From AP-15 sp963789025 (GTDB taxonomy: Bacteria; Pseudomonadota; Alphaproteobacteria; ATCC43930; CGMCC-115725): a stretch of DNA of 64,000 nucleotides. Below the pieces are notes generated by a model, which saw only the letters and a program-made list of their open reading frames with translations, did not search any database and was not told the origin of the DNA. Below, one piece after another: positions 41,551-50,998 of this stretch. The translations under genes and the position numbers were made by a program. Within the stretch, counting starts at the first letter, position 1. The number at the start of each line of letters is the position of its first letter. The DNA lies in NCBI GenBank assembly GCA_963789025.1, contig CAWBIT010000007.1, positions 62,001 through 126,000 on the forward strand, in the 5' to 3' direction.

Positions 41551-42672
41551 ATGCTGCGCGAACTGACTGGCGCGCTGAACACTGAATTCCACTCGTTTGA
41601 GCTTCGTGGAGCCCGTGGCATTGCGGCTCTGTCGGCTGTGCTGTCGGTGATGCTAGCGGTGTTGGCCGCGTTCTTGCTGCACTCCGATGAGCCCTGGTGG
41701 GCGGCGATTTCCGCCTGGATGGTGACCCGCTCCTCCTTGGCAGCCGCGCTGTCGCGCGGCGCAATGCGCATCATTGGGAGCGCTGTGGGTGCGGCGATCG
41801 CTGTTGTTGCCATCGGGTTGTTCGTCTATGACCCGGCGCCATTCTGTCTGTGCCTATTCGTGTTGTCGTGCGCTGGCCTCATCGGGTTCGCAATCTCGCG
41901 ACACGGCTATGCCTGGCTCATCGGAGCGATCACCGGCAATCTGGTGATGCTGATGGCGCTCGATCAGCCGCAAATCACGTTTACGATCGCTGTGAACCGC
42001 GTTTTCGATGTGACGATCGGCACGGCAGCGGCGCTCCTCGTCACCTTCTTGCTTCCTGACGGCAAAGCTGTCCCCAGTCCGGCCTTGACCCCGCCAAGCC
42101 CGCCTCCCCTGCTGTTCTGGACGCGTCGACATGCCGAGGAGTTCGAACGCTGGTTGCGCGAGATTTGGCCGCTGGTATGGCACGCTTGCCGCGGCGGTGT
42201 CACCGTAATGCTGTTGCCCTTGCTGATAACGGCGCTGGCTCCACTCGGTCCCAGCACGATGGCAGTGACCTCGGTCGCCGTGATGGCTGTCCCGACGACC
42301 GCGGTCGTCGAGCCCGATGCAAGGACCATTATCCAGCGCGCGCTATATCGCTTTGTCGGCTGCGGGCTCGGTGCATTGATCGGCCTCCTGTGCCTGTACT
42401 GGGTCGGCTACAGTCTCGTTGTCTGGCTGCTACTGCTGATGGCGGGAACCTGGCTCAGCTCGCAGATCCAGTCGGGCGCCACCGGGATCGGCTATGTCGG
42501 GACGCAGGCGGGGCTCGCGTTTCTGCTGAGCACGATCCAGGGCCAGGGCCCGCCGCTTTCCCCTACTCCGGGGCTCGACCGTTTCGCGGGGATCATGGCG
42601 GGGCTCTCGATGCTGCTCGTCGTTACTATGGTGCTCTCGCTGTTCCGCTTCCCGCGTACGGTGCCCGCATAG
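41551..42672 (+). CDS. FUSC-family (aromatic acid exporter-like) membrane protein
   Basis: 373 residues from ATG 41551. There are two blocks of membrane helices separated by a cytoplasmic stretch rich in proline (PSPALTPPSPPPLLFWTRRH). The first helices include ALSAVLSVMLAVLAAFLLH and RIIGSAVGAAIAVVAIGLFV; the second block repeats the pattern with GCGLGALIGLLCLYWVGY. This is the fusaric acid resistance / YccS / AaeB fold. The family exports aromatic acids together with an HlyD-type adaptor, which here is the truncated gene just upstream. Confidence 0.82.
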   Translation: MLRELTGALNTEFHSFELRGARGIAALSAVLSVMLAVLAAFLLHSDEPWWAAISAWMVTRSSLAAALSRGAMRIIGSAVGAAIAVVAIGLFVYDPAPFCLCLFVLSCAGLIGFAISRHGYAWLIGAITGNLVMLMALDQPQITFTIAVNRVFDVTIGTAAALLVTFLLPDGKAVPSPALTPPSPPPLLFWTRRHAEEFERWLREIWPLVWHACRGGVTVMLLPLLITALAPLGPSTMAVTSVAVMAVPTTAVVEPDARTIIQRALYRFVGCGLGALIGLLCLYWVGYSLVVWLLLLMAGTWLSSQIQSGATGIGYVGTQAGLAFLLSTIQGQGPPLSPTPGLDRFAGIMAGLSMLLVVTMVLSLFRFPRTVPA

Positions 42673-42748
42673 GCGCAGGGCGATTGACAACCTTCTCCGG
42701 CGACGTTGTGATCCCGGGTAGCATGGTTTTCGCACAAGGGAGGGAATT

Positions 42749-43792
42749 TTGGCCAAGTTCAGGATCGCGACGCCGACCGGCGCCAGCTTCACGACCGCCG
42801 GCGATTATGGGTACGAGATGGAGGCGCTGACCCCGATCGACGCCGAGATCTACGAGGTCCGCCCGGGGTCGGAGGATGAGTTCGTCGCGGCCGCGCGCGA
42901 TGCCGACGCGCTCTACGCCAAGGGGCGGCGGATCACCAAGCGGATGATCGACGGTCTCGATCGCTGCAAGATCATCGCCCTCGGCAGCGTCGGCGTCGAC
43001 TCGGTCGATGTCGAGGCGGCGACGGCGAAGGGCATCCCGGTCACCAATTGCCCCGACACCTTTATCGACGAGGTCGCCGACCACGCGATGACGCTGATGC
43101 TGGCGAGCTTCCGTCGGCTCATCGTGCAGGACAGGCTGGTGCGGGAGGGACGCTGGGCCGAGGGCCGGCCGATGCTATCGAAGATCCCGCGCCTGATGGG
43201 ACTGACCCTGGGCCTCGTTTCGTTCGGCCATGTGGCGCGTGCGGTGGCAGCGCGGGCAAAGCCGTTCGGGCTGCACGTCATCGCCTACGACCCGTTTATC
43301 GAAGAGCTGGTCAGCATCGGCCACGGCGTCGAGCCGGTCAGCCTGCCCGAGCTCCTTCAACGCTCGGACATCATCTCGATGCATGCGCCAGCGACCGAAA
43401 GCGCCAACCGGCTGCTGCGCGAGGAGCATTTCCGACAGATGAAGAAGACGGCGCTCTATATCAGCACTGGCCGCGGCCCGACGACTGACGAAGCGGCGCT
43501 GATTAAGGCGCTCGACGAGGGCTGGATCGCGGGCGCCGGGCTCGATGTGCTCGAACAGGAGCCGCCGGGCAACAACAACCCGCTCCTCAAGATGGACAAT
43601 GTCATCCTGACCGCGCATGTCGCGTCGGCCTCGGCCCGGTTCGACCCGGCCCGCCGCCGCCGCGTCGGTCTCGAATTGTCACTAGTGCTGAGCGGCAAAT
43701 GGCCGATGTCCTGCGTCAACCCGTCGGTGCTCGCCAAGACGGACCTGCGGCGCTGGCAGCCGGTGTCGATGGAGCGGGGTCCGAACTCCTGA
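42749..43792 (+). CDS. D-isomer-specific 2-hydroxyacid dehydrogenase
   Basis: 347 residues from a TTG preceded by AGGGAGGGA. The NAD-binding glycines are in LGLVSFGHVARAVAARAKPF, followed by VIAYDPF with the acidic residue that favours NAD. The catalytic set can be placed: Arg in ALYISTGRGPTTDEAALIKA, Glu in GLDVLEQEPPG, His in ILTAHVASASARF. It belongs with phosphoglycerate/hydroxypyruvate dehydrogenase-like and CtBP-like enzymes. Together with the next gene it may serve sugar-acid catabolism. Confidence 0.85.
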   Translation: MAKFRIATPTGASFTTAGDYGYEMEALTPIDAEIYEVRPGSEDEFVAAARDADALYAKGRRITKRMIDGLDRCKIIALGSVGVDSVDVEAATAKGIPVTNCPDTFIDEVADHAMTLMLASFRRLIVQDRLVREGRWAEGRPMLSKIPRLMGLTLGLVSFGHVARAVAARAKPFGLHVIAYDPFIEELVSIGHGVEPVSLPELLQRSDIISMHAPATESANRLLREEHFRQMKKTALYISTGRGPTTDEAALIKALDEGWIAGAGLDVLEQEPPGNNNPLLKMDNVILTAHVASASARFDPARRRRVGLELSLVLSGKWPMSCVNPSVLAKTDLRRWQPVSMERGPNS

Positions 43793-43810
43793 TCGGGGGG
43801 ATTGGAGGTG

Positions 43811-44830
<1,020 letters not shown>

Positions 44831-44832
44831 CC

Positions 44833-47025
44833 CTATTGCGGACCGCGGGCGTCCCGCCCGCGTGCGGGCCAGAGGCCCGCGGTCCCAGATAGGAAGGACA
44901 TAGCCGCGGCGATGATCGGCATGCCGATCTCGTCACGTAGGGTCATCACCAATTCCGGGTGAAACTGCACGGCGGCGATCGGCAGGTATTGGTGCTCGAC
45001 CGCCATAACGACGCCGTCCTCGGTTTCGACGGTGACCGAAAGCTCCGGCGGCAATGTGCTGCGCACCGCGTGGAGTGAGTGATACCGCCCGACGACGAAC
45101 TCGCTCGGCAAGCCGCGCAACAGCCGGCCGCCGCGCACGCGTACCAACGACGGCTTGCCGTGCATCGGCGGGTCGAGCACCGCGAGCGAACCGCCGAAAT
45201 ATTCGACGATCCCTTGCAGGCCGAGGCAGACGCCGAACAAAGACAGATGGCGCTGGACCGCGAGATCGAGGGTCTCGGCCATCGCAAAATCGGAGGGCCG
45301 GCCTGGTCCCGGCGACAGCACGACGAGATCCTGACTACCCCCGGCCCGCAGCTCGGCACGAGCGAGGTCAGAGCGCATGGTCACGACCTCGGCACCTGTC
45401 GTGCGGATGTAATTGGCCAAGGTGTGAACAAAGGAGTCTTCGTGATCGATCAATAGCACCCGACGTCCCTTACCGATTTCGGCTGCCGTCGCCGCGCGGC
45501 TGGCGGGTGCTGACGTCGTCCCGCGGATCGCGGTGAACATCGCAGCGGCCTTCAAACGGGTCTCGGCCTCTTCTGCGTGCGGGTCGCTGTCGTAAAGCAA
45601 TGTCGCCCCGGCGCGGACTTCGGCAACCCCGTCCTTCATACGGATCGTGCGCAGGGTGAGGCCGGTGTTCATGTTGCCGTCAAACGTCACGCGGCCAATG
45701 GCGCCGCCATACCAGCGGCGTGACGAACGCTCCTCCTCCTCGATAAAGCGGATCGCCCAGCGCTTGGGAGCGCCGGTCACGGTCACCGCCCAGGCGTGGC
45801 TGAGAAAACCGTCCAGCGCGTCGAACTCCCCGCGCAATACGCCGTCGACGTGGTCGACAGTGTGGATCAGCCGCGAATAGAGCTCGATTTGGCGGCGGCC
45901 GATGACCCGCACCGTGCCCGGCACACAAACGCGCGACTTGTCGTTCCGGTCGACATCGGTGCACATCGTCAACTCGCTCTCGTCCTTTGCGGAATTGAGC
46001 AATTCCCGAATGCGCACGGCATCTTCGACCGGGTCGCGGCCGCGCGCGATCGTGCCGCTGATCGGGCAGGTCTCGATCCGATTTCCCTCGACCCGGACAT
46101 ACATTTCGGGCGAGGCGGCGACTAGAAACTCGCCTTCGCCGAGGTTGATCAATGCGCCGTAGGGCGCCGGATTGGCCTGTCGCAGGCGATGGAAGACGAC
46201 GCTCGGCGGGTCGGGGCAAAGATCGGCGAAGAGCTGGCCGGGCACGACCTCGAACAGATCCCCGCGCATAAAGGCCGCCCGGGCGCGTTCGACCAACGCG
46301 GCGTATTCGCCGGGGCCATGGTCGCTCTCGTTCGGGCGGTAGGCCGGCAGATGACGGAGCTCGTAAGGAGTCGGCGGGGTCGAGCGCGGCAAACCGCGCG
46401 TCGAAACGATCCCCACATCGAAGTCGTAGCGGTGTGTCTGCGAGATCTGCCGCATGTGGTCAACGACCAGGATCTCGTCTGGTAGATAGAGGACGAGATC
46501 GCGTTGGTCCTCAGGCCGCGGCAGCCGCAGCGGCATCGGCTCGAACTGAAACACCAGATCGTAGCCAAAGGCGCCGTAGAGCCCGAGGTGCTGGTCCTCG
46601 GCGCTGCCGAACAGATCGATCAACGCGCGCACAACCGAGAACACCGAGGGTTGGCGGCTGCGGCTCTCTTCCGGGAAGCGCTCCTCGCTTTGCTCGATCT
46701 CGCCCGATATCCGATCGCGCCCGACGCGAGCTGCGGCCAGATCGGCGAGGCTCTCGGCAACGGGGTTCAACAAAACTTGGCCGCGCGAGTTCAGCGCTTC
46801 GATCGAGAACCGGCGTCCGCGCGCGGTGAAGACCAGCGGCGGGTCGACAAACCCCATATCCCACCGCGTGTAACGGCCGGGAAACTCGAAGCTCGAGGAA
46901 AACAACACCCCGCGCCGCTCGTCGAGCGATCGGGCCAACGTGGTATCGGCCGGCTGATAGTCGTGATTGCGGATCTCTCGCGTAACGCGGATGCCGCCGT
47001 TGGTGATGTAGCTCGTGAGCTTCAT
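44833..47025 (-). CDS. trpE(G): Fused anthranilate synthase TrpE-TrpG
   Basis: 730 residues. The TrpE half (1-520) carries LFEVVPGQLFAD, SPEMYVRVEGNRIETCPISG, DESELTMCTDVDRNDKSRVC and GAPKRWAIRFIEE, the chorismate and Mg sites. The TrpG half (530-710) holds LLIDHEDSFVHTLANYI, the glutaminase Cys in LFGVCLGLQGIVEYFGG, and the His and Glu in AAVQFHPELVMTLR. It makes anthranilate from chorismate and glutamine, the first step to tryptophan. This fusion is typical of rhizobia and azospirilla. The C-terminus SGTAGLWPARGRDARGPQ is encoded by a palindrome. An attenuator precedes the gene. Confidence 0.93.
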   Translation of the reverse strand: MKLTSYITNGGIRVTREIRNHDYQPADTTLARSLDERRGVLFSSSFEFPGRYTRWDMGFVDPPLVFTARGRRFSIEALNSRGQVLLNPVAESLADLAAARVGRDRISGEIEQSEERFPEESRSRQPSVFSVVRALIDLFGSAEDQHLGLYGAFGYDLVFQFEPMPLRLPRPEDQRDLVLYLPDEILVVDHMRQISQTHRYDFDVGIVSTRGLPRSTPPTPYELRHLPAYRPNESDHGPGEYAALVERARAAFMRGDLFEVVPGQLFADLCPDPPSVVFHRLRQANPAPYGALINLGEGEFLVAASPEMYVRVEGNRIETCPISGTIARGRDPVEDAVRIRELLNSAKDESELTMCTDVDRNDKSRVCVPGTVRVIGRRQIELYSRLIHTVDHVDGVLRGEFDALDGFLSHAWAVTVTGAPKRWAIRFIEEEERSSRRWYGGAIGRVTFDGNMNTGLTLRTIRMKDGVAEVRAGATLLYDSDPHAEEAETRLKAAAMFTAIRGTTSAPASRAATAAEIGKGRRVLLIDHEDSFVHTLANYIRTTGAEVVTMRSDLARAELRAGGSQDLVVLSPGPGRPSDFAMAETLDLAVQRHLSLFGVCLGLQGIVEYFGGSLAVLDPPMHGKPSLVRVRGGRLLRGLPSEFVVGRYHSLHAVRSTLPPELSVTVETEDGVVMAVEHQYLPIAAVQFHPELVMTLRDEIGMPIIAAAMSFLSGTAGLWPARGRDARGPQ
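44838..44889. repeat. GC-rich palindrome overlapping the trpE(G) 3' end
   Basis: The outer arms are GGACCGCGGGC and GCCCGCGGTCC, with inner GCGGGC/GCCCGC stems. It encodes the last residues of trpE(G), whose TAG stop lies at 44833-44835 just beyond it. It also lies after the SMP-30 gene, so it may end both convergent transcripts. Confidence 0.75.
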
Positions 47026-47083
47026 GGGGATCCCTCTGGTTGGGATCGCCCGGGGGCCGGGTAGCTTAGCCCTGAATTGGCAA

Positions 47084-47135
47084 GGCCGCCCGGTGCTCCC
47101 TGGGCGGCCTCAGTAGGAATAAGAATGCGGCCGCC
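47084..47135 (-). promoter_or_regulatory. trp attenuator hairpins
   Basis: In the minus-strand RNA the terminator stem is formed by 47109-47102 (GGCCGCCC) with 47091-47084 (GGGCGGCC), followed by a short U-containing run. The segment at 47135-47129 (GGCGGCC) can pair instead with 47109-47103 to form an antiterminator. This is the expected 2:3 versus 3:4 choice controlled by a ribosome stalled on the leader Trp codons. Confidence 0.78.
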
Positions 47136-47139
47136 TTCT

Positions 47140-47184
47140 TTAGACGGGCCACCACCAAGTCAATGATTGCGAAGAGTAGACCAT
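47140..47184 (-). CDS. trpL: trp leader peptide
   Basis: 14 codons: MVYSSQSLTWWWPV then TAA. Three consecutive Trp codons end five bases before the antiterminator arm. Rhizobial trpE(G) genes are known to be attenuated through leader peptides with three tandem Trp codons. Low charged tRNA-Trp would stall the ribosome here and prevent the terminator at 47084-47109 from forming. Confidence 0.85.
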   Translation of the reverse strand: MVYSSQSLTWWWPV

Positions 47185-47254
47185 GCCATTTCATACCAGC
47201 TGGGCGCCGCCAATACAATTGCCAAGTTGTGGGTCTCTGCCATCGGGTGTTCCC

Positions 47255-47335
47255 GTCATTGCGCGCGCAGCAAAGCGATCTCGCGCCACCGAGGCTCCGA
47301 GGGGACAAGATTGCTTCGCAGTCGCTCGCAATGAC
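47255..47335. repeat. Family A palindromic repeat, copy 3 (inverted pair)
   Basis: GTCATTGCGCGCGCAGCAAAG followed by CGATCTCG, and the inverse arm AGATTGCTTCGCAGTCGCTC followed by GCAATGAC. Same family as 377-468. It lies between trpL and the hydrolase-methyltransferase gene. Confidence 0.8.
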
Positions 47336-47439
47336 AGTTGGAATGATGCAACCTGGTCGGGATCTGTCTAGCGGAAATGCCGGCTGTTAATAAGCTCGGG
47401 CGCCTGCGGCCAGACGCATCAACCCAGGAGAGCGGGTCC

Positions 47440-48783
47440 ATGGCGCAAGTAACTGATATGTCGGCGACCGATCGGCTGGTCGCGCTCTTGGACCATCTGG
47501 GTCTCGGCTCAGCGTATTTTGGCACGGCGATCCCGCGGGACATCTCGGGGCTGGCGACAGCGCATCCCGAACGGCTGGCGGGGATCGTGTTGTGTGTACC
47601 GAGCCGCCTCGATCCAGCTCCGTTCTCCCCCATCGCTGATCGGGTTCTGATGATCGCCGGCGAGCGCGGGCCGGCCGCCGATGCGACCGCCCGTGCGGCG
47701 GACCGCTTGCCGGCCGCCGAGCGCTCCTTGCTCGCTGGGTACGACGCGCCGGGGAGCTGGAGCGATGCCGTCGCGGACCGCACCGACGAGATCGCCGACC
47801 GGATGATCGCTTTTCTCGACCGTCTGGCTGCGAAAGGAAAATGCCCGGACGGGCCTGGTCCGACGGCGGCGGAAGGAATGCATGCCGGTATTTCCTACCG
47901 CATCGAAGGCGCCGGTCCGGCGCTGATATTGCTGCCGTTTTTTCTGGCGCCCTCGCAATGGGCGCCGGCAATCCCGCGTTTGGCCCGGCACTTCACCGTC
48001 GTGACCCTCGGCGGCCCGCATTTGGGCGGTGTTGCCTCGCTGGAGGACCGCGCCCGCATGCCGACCTATCAGGCGATGTTCCGAACCCTGATCGACCAGA
48101 TCGGGCTGCAGTCTGGTGAGGCAATCCTCGAAATCGGCTGCGGCGCCGGCTCGCTGGTTCGCCTGCTGGCGCGGCGGCTCGGCGACGCCAACCCCATCAC
48201 CGGGGCCGATGTGAACCCGTTTCTGCTGCGCGAGGCGGTGCAGCTGGCCGAGGCGGAGGGGCTCGGGGAGCTGATCCGCTTCACCGAAGCCAACGCCGAG
48301 GCACTGCCCTTCGAGGACAATTCGTTCGATTGCGCCTATTCGGTCACCGTGTTCGAGGAATGCGACGCAGATCGGGCGATCGCCGAGGCGAGGCGCGTCA
48401 TCCGTCCCGGTGGGCGGATCGGTTTGGCCGTGCGCGGGATCGACATGCCACAGTGGTGGAACCTCGGCTTGCCGGAGGCGATCCTGAGCAAAGTGACAAT
48501 GCCGCCGCGTTCGGTCGCTCCGCGCGGCGTTGCCGACCGCAGCCTCTATCGGAGAATGCGTGAGGTCGGTTTGGTCGACCTCGTCTGCTTTCCGACGATG
48601 GTGACTCTCGACCGCCCGGGCGGACCGATCTGGCGCAACCGCGAGGACCACGTCCTGTCCCAGCTCTCGCCGCAGGAATTAACAGTCTGGCAAGCCGAAC
48701 GCGACAAGACGGAGAAAGACGGCCTCCTGTTCATGGCCCATACGCTGCATTGTGCCGTAGGCACCAAGCCGAGAGCTTCCTAG
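47440..48783 (+). CDS. Alpha/beta-hydrolase-like domain fused to a SAM methyltransferase
   Basis: 447 residues from ATG 47440, which has an AGGAGA site; the upstream in-frame ATG at 47377 lacks one. Residues 1-195 resemble a degenerate alpha/beta hydrolase: GLGSAYFGTAIPRDISGLAT and RLAGIVLCVPSRLDP look like its strand and helix pieces, and the segment YRIEGAGPALILLPFFLAPS looks like the start of a second one. Residues 205-447 are a class I methyltransferase with AILEIGCGAGSLVRLLARRL, ANAEALPFEDNSFDCAYSV and VIRPGGRIGLAVRG. No hydrolase nucleophile (GxSxG) was found, so the N-terminal part may only bind substrate. Function unknown. Confidence 0.75.
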   Translation: MAQVTDMSATDRLVALLDHLGLGSAYFGTAIPRDISGLATAHPERLAGIVLCVPSRLDPAPFSPIADRVLMIAGERGPAADATARAADRLPAAERSLLAGYDAPGSWSDAVADRTDEIADRMIAFLDRLAAKGKCPDGPGPTAAEGMHAGISYRIEGAGPALILLPFFLAPSQWAPAIPRLARHFTVVTLGGPHLGGVASLEDRARMPTYQAMFRTLIDQIGLQSGEAILEIGCGAGSLVRLLARRLGDANPITGADVNPFLLREAVQLAEAEGLGELIRFTEANAEALPFEDNSFDCAYSVTVFEECDADRAIAEARRVIRPGGRIGLAVRGIDMPQWWNLGLPEAILSKVTMPPRSVAPRGVADRSLYRRMREVGLVDLVCFPTMVTLDRPGGPIWRNREDHVLSQLSPQELTVWQAERDKTEKDGLLFMAHTLHCAVGTKPRAS

Positions 48784-49328
48784 CTCTGCTCTGTCTTTGG
48801 CAGAACCCCGGTGTCGCGCGGGTCGTCGAATGATACCCGGCGGCGCGCATAGACGACAAAGCCGGCCCGCCGGTATGTGGCCAGCGCCTTTGGATGATCG
48901 AAGGTCGAGGTATGGAGCCAAAAGCGGTCGAGCGGTCTCGACCAGGCCTGATCGATTGCCGCCTGCAGCAGGTAGGGGCCGAGCCGGCGCCCGATAAAAT
49001 CCGGGATGAGCCCGAAATAGCACAGCTTCGTCTCGCGACGCGCCGCCGTGTCGAGCTCGAAGAAGCCGGCTGGCACGCCGCGCACATACAGCACGAATAT
49101 CTCGACCGTCGGCTTGGCGATGAGGGCCGCCAGCGCCGCATCCTCGACGAGCCGCCGTTCGAACCACAGCCACGGCCGGCCCACCGTATCGTATATGTAA
49201 CGGTAAAATGAGACGGTGCAGTCCTCGGCGCGCATCAGCGCGAGCTTGTCGAGGGGCGCCGGGACCCGCTTCCCGGCGGGCCGCTCGAGCATTTCGAGAT
49301 GGGTGATGACGTCTTCGAGCGCGGTCAC
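48780..49328 (-). CDS. GNAT-family N-acetyltransferase
   Basis: 182 residues from GTG 49328, which overlaps the sulfurtransferase stop. The GNAT acetyl-CoA site is in YFGLIPDFIGRRLGPYLLQA (a variant of R/QxxGxG/A), with IFVLYVRGVPAGFFELD before it and the C-terminal FDHPKALATYRRAGF motif after it. The N-terminal part up to WFERRLVEDA is as in other uncharacterised proteobacterial members. The acceptor is unknown. The last codons overlap the convergent methyltransferase by four bases. Confidence 0.82.
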   Translation of the reverse strand: MTALEDVITHLEMLERPAGKRVPAPLDKLALMRAEDCTVSFYRYIYDTVGRPWLWFERRLVEDAALAALIAKPTVEIFVLYVRGVPAGFFELDTAARRETKLCYFGLIPDFIGRRLGPYLLQAAIDQAWSRPLDRFWLHTSTFDHPKALATYRRAGFVVYARRRVSFDDPRDTGVLPKTEQS

Positions 49329-50215
49329 GGCGTCTTGGCAGGCGGCGTCTTGGCAGGCGGGGGGCCGGCCTCGACCGGCGTGTCGCCTGGCAGCCCCCAT
49401 TCCGACCACGACCCGTCATAGACGGCGACGTCCGGATGCCCGATCATGTGCAGCGCAAAAGCGAGCGCGCAGGCGGTGACACCGGACCCGCAGCTCGTGA
49501 CGATCGGCCGGTCGAGCGCAACGCCAGCGTCACGGAACAGGTCCAAGAGCTCGGCGGCATCGCGCAGTCGGCGGGTCTGCGGATCGGTGACCCGGTCGTA
49601 GGGCAGGTTGTGGCTGCCGGGAATATGGCCCCGGCGCAAGCCGGGCCGGACTTCTTCGGCAATCCCGGCGAACCGGCCCGCGGCGCGGGCATCGACGATC
49701 TGCTCGCGCCGCGTCGACAGATTGTCGAGCAACGCTTGCTTGTCGCGGACCAGCGCCGGGTCGAACCGCGCTGTAAAACGGCAATGCGGCGGGTTCGGCA
49801 CGACGGTTTCGAGCGGTCGCCCTTCGGCCCTCCATTTGGGCAGACCGCCGTCGAGGAGCGCGACATTGTGATGCCCGAAGAGGCGCAGCATCCACCAGGC
49901 GCGACCGGCCGAGGACAGGCCGGCGCTGTCGTAGACGACAACCCGGTCGTCGTCGCCGATGCCGAGCCCCTCCATCTTGCGCGCGAACAGCTCGGGCGAC
50001 GGGATCATATGCGGCAGGCTGGTGCCCGGCTCCGCGATGTCGTCGATGTCGAAGAACATGGCACCCGGGATGTGGCCGCGGTCGTAATCCTCCCGCGCCG
50101 TCGGGGTAATCCCGGGCAGCTTGAAAGACGCGTCGATGACCCGGACATGCGGGTCGTCGAGATGCGAGGCGAGCCACTCGGTGCTGACGAGCGCTTCGGG
50201 ATGGGCGTAGGGCAT
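49325..50215 (-). CDS. sseA: 3-mercaptopyruvate / thiosulfate sulfurtransferase
   Basis: 296 residues from ATG 50215. Two rhodanese domains: the first with VIDASFKLPG, YDRGHIPGAMFFDIDDIAEP and VVVYDSAGLSSAGRAWWML, the second with the active-site Cys in PIVTSCGSGVTACALAFALH. The CGSGVTA loop is that of mercaptopyruvate sulfurtransferase. It moves sulfane sulfur from 3-mercaptopyruvate to acceptors. The tail PPPAKTPPAKTP comes from a perfect 15-base tandem repeat. It may cooperate in sulfur metabolism with the nearby cysteine synthase. Confidence 0.9.
   Translation of the reverse strand: MPYAHPEALVSTEWLASHLDDPHVRVIDASFKLPGITPTAREDYDRGHIPGAMFFDIDDIAEPGTSLPHMIPSPELFARKMEGLGIGDDDRVVVYDSAGLSSAGRAWWMLRLFGHHNVALLDGGLPKWRAEGRPLETVVPNPPHCRFTARFDPALVRDKQALLDNLSTRREQIVDARAAGRFAGIAEEVRPGLRRGHIPGSHNLPYDRVTDPQTRRLRDAAELLDLFRDAGVALDRPIVTSCGSGVTACALAFALHMIGHPDVAVYDGSWSEWGLPGDTPVEAGPPPAKTPPAKTP
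49329..49358. repeat. Perfect 15-base tandem repeat at the sseA end
   Basis: GGCGTCTTGGCAGGC occurs twice without a gap. It encodes the AKTPPAKTP tail of the sulfurtransferase and lies directly upstream of the GNAT start. Because the unit is 15 bases it keeps the frame, so copy number can vary without breaking the gene. Confidence 0.85.
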
Positions 50216-50231
50216 CGGCTCCTCTCCTCCC

Positions 50232-50942
50232 TCACTCCGTGAAAGCAAGGATTACGCGCCGGTTCTGCTTGCCCTTGTTCTCGATCTTGGTTACCGCAAC
50301 CGGGCCGATCTCGCGGGTGTTGCGGATATGAGTGCCGCCGCAGGGCTGCAGATCGATACCCGAGATTTCGATGAGGCGCACCTGCCCCATCCCGCTCGGC
50401 GGCTTGACCGACATCGTGCGGACGAGCTCGGGCTGGGCGGCGAGCTCTTCGTCGGTGATCCACCGCGGCCCGACCGCGTGCGACTCTGCAATCAGGGCGT
50501 TGAGCCGGCCGGAGAGTGTCTCCTTATCGAGGCTGGACCCGGGCACATCGAAATCGAGCCGTCCTCTGCCGTCGGAAACCTGCCCGCCGGTCACCGCCCC
50601 GGGCACGATGCTGCACAACAGATGCAGGCAGGTGTGCATGCGCATCAGCCGGTACCGCCGCTCCCAATCGATCTCGGCTACGAGCTCGGTGCCCGTCTCG
50701 GGGAGCGTCGAGCCAGGCGCCGGGATGTGAATCACCTCGTCTGCGCCGTCGCCTTTGATTGTATCGGCGATCGCAATCGCCTGACCCGTGGCAAGCCGCA
50801 GCACGCCGGTATCACCCGGCTGGCCGCCGCCGGTAGGATAGAAAACCGTGCGGTCGAGCCGAATGCCGCGCTCATCGGCGGCAATCACCCGCGCCGCGCA
50901 GGACCGCAGATACCCATCGTCGCGAAACAGCAGCTCCGTCAT
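50232..50942 (-). CDS. AlaX-type alanyl-tRNA editing protein
   Basis: 236 residues from ATG 50942. The N-terminal barrel contains RLDRTVFYPTGGGQPGDTG. The zinc-binding editing site is formed by HTCLHLL (HxxxH) and CGGTHIRNTREIG (CxxxH), as in the editing domain of alanyl-tRNA synthetase. It hydrolyses wrongly charged Ser- or Gly-tRNA-Ala in the cytoplasm. The catalytic alanyl-tRNA synthetase core is absent, so it is a free-standing editor. It lies 16 bases before sseA on the same strand. Confidence 0.9.
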   Translation of the reverse strand: MTELLFRDDGYLRSCAARVIAADERGIRLDRTVFYPTGGGQPGDTGVLRLATGQAIAIADTIKGDGADEVIHIPAPGSTLPETGTELVAEIDWERRYRLMRMHTCLHLLCSIVPGAVTGGQVSDGRGRLDFDVPGSSLDKETLSGRLNALIAESHAVGPRWITDEELAAQPELVRTMSVKPPSGMGQVRLIEISGIDLQPCGGTHIRNTREIGPVAVTKIENKGKQNRRVILAFTE

Positions 50943-50958
50943 CGCGTCCCCCCTGAGC

Positions 50959-50985
50959 ACCATCCCGGCGAAGGCCGGGACCCAT
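50959..50985 (+). repeat. Left 27-base inverted repeat of the GIY-YIG cassette
   Basis: ACCATCCCGGCGAAGG followed by CCGGGACCCAT. The exact inverse complement lies at 51302-51328. The repeat contains an imperfect CCCGGCGAAGGCCGGG palindrome. Confidence 0.88.
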
Positions 50986-50998
50986 GGTGCGGCGGCCG

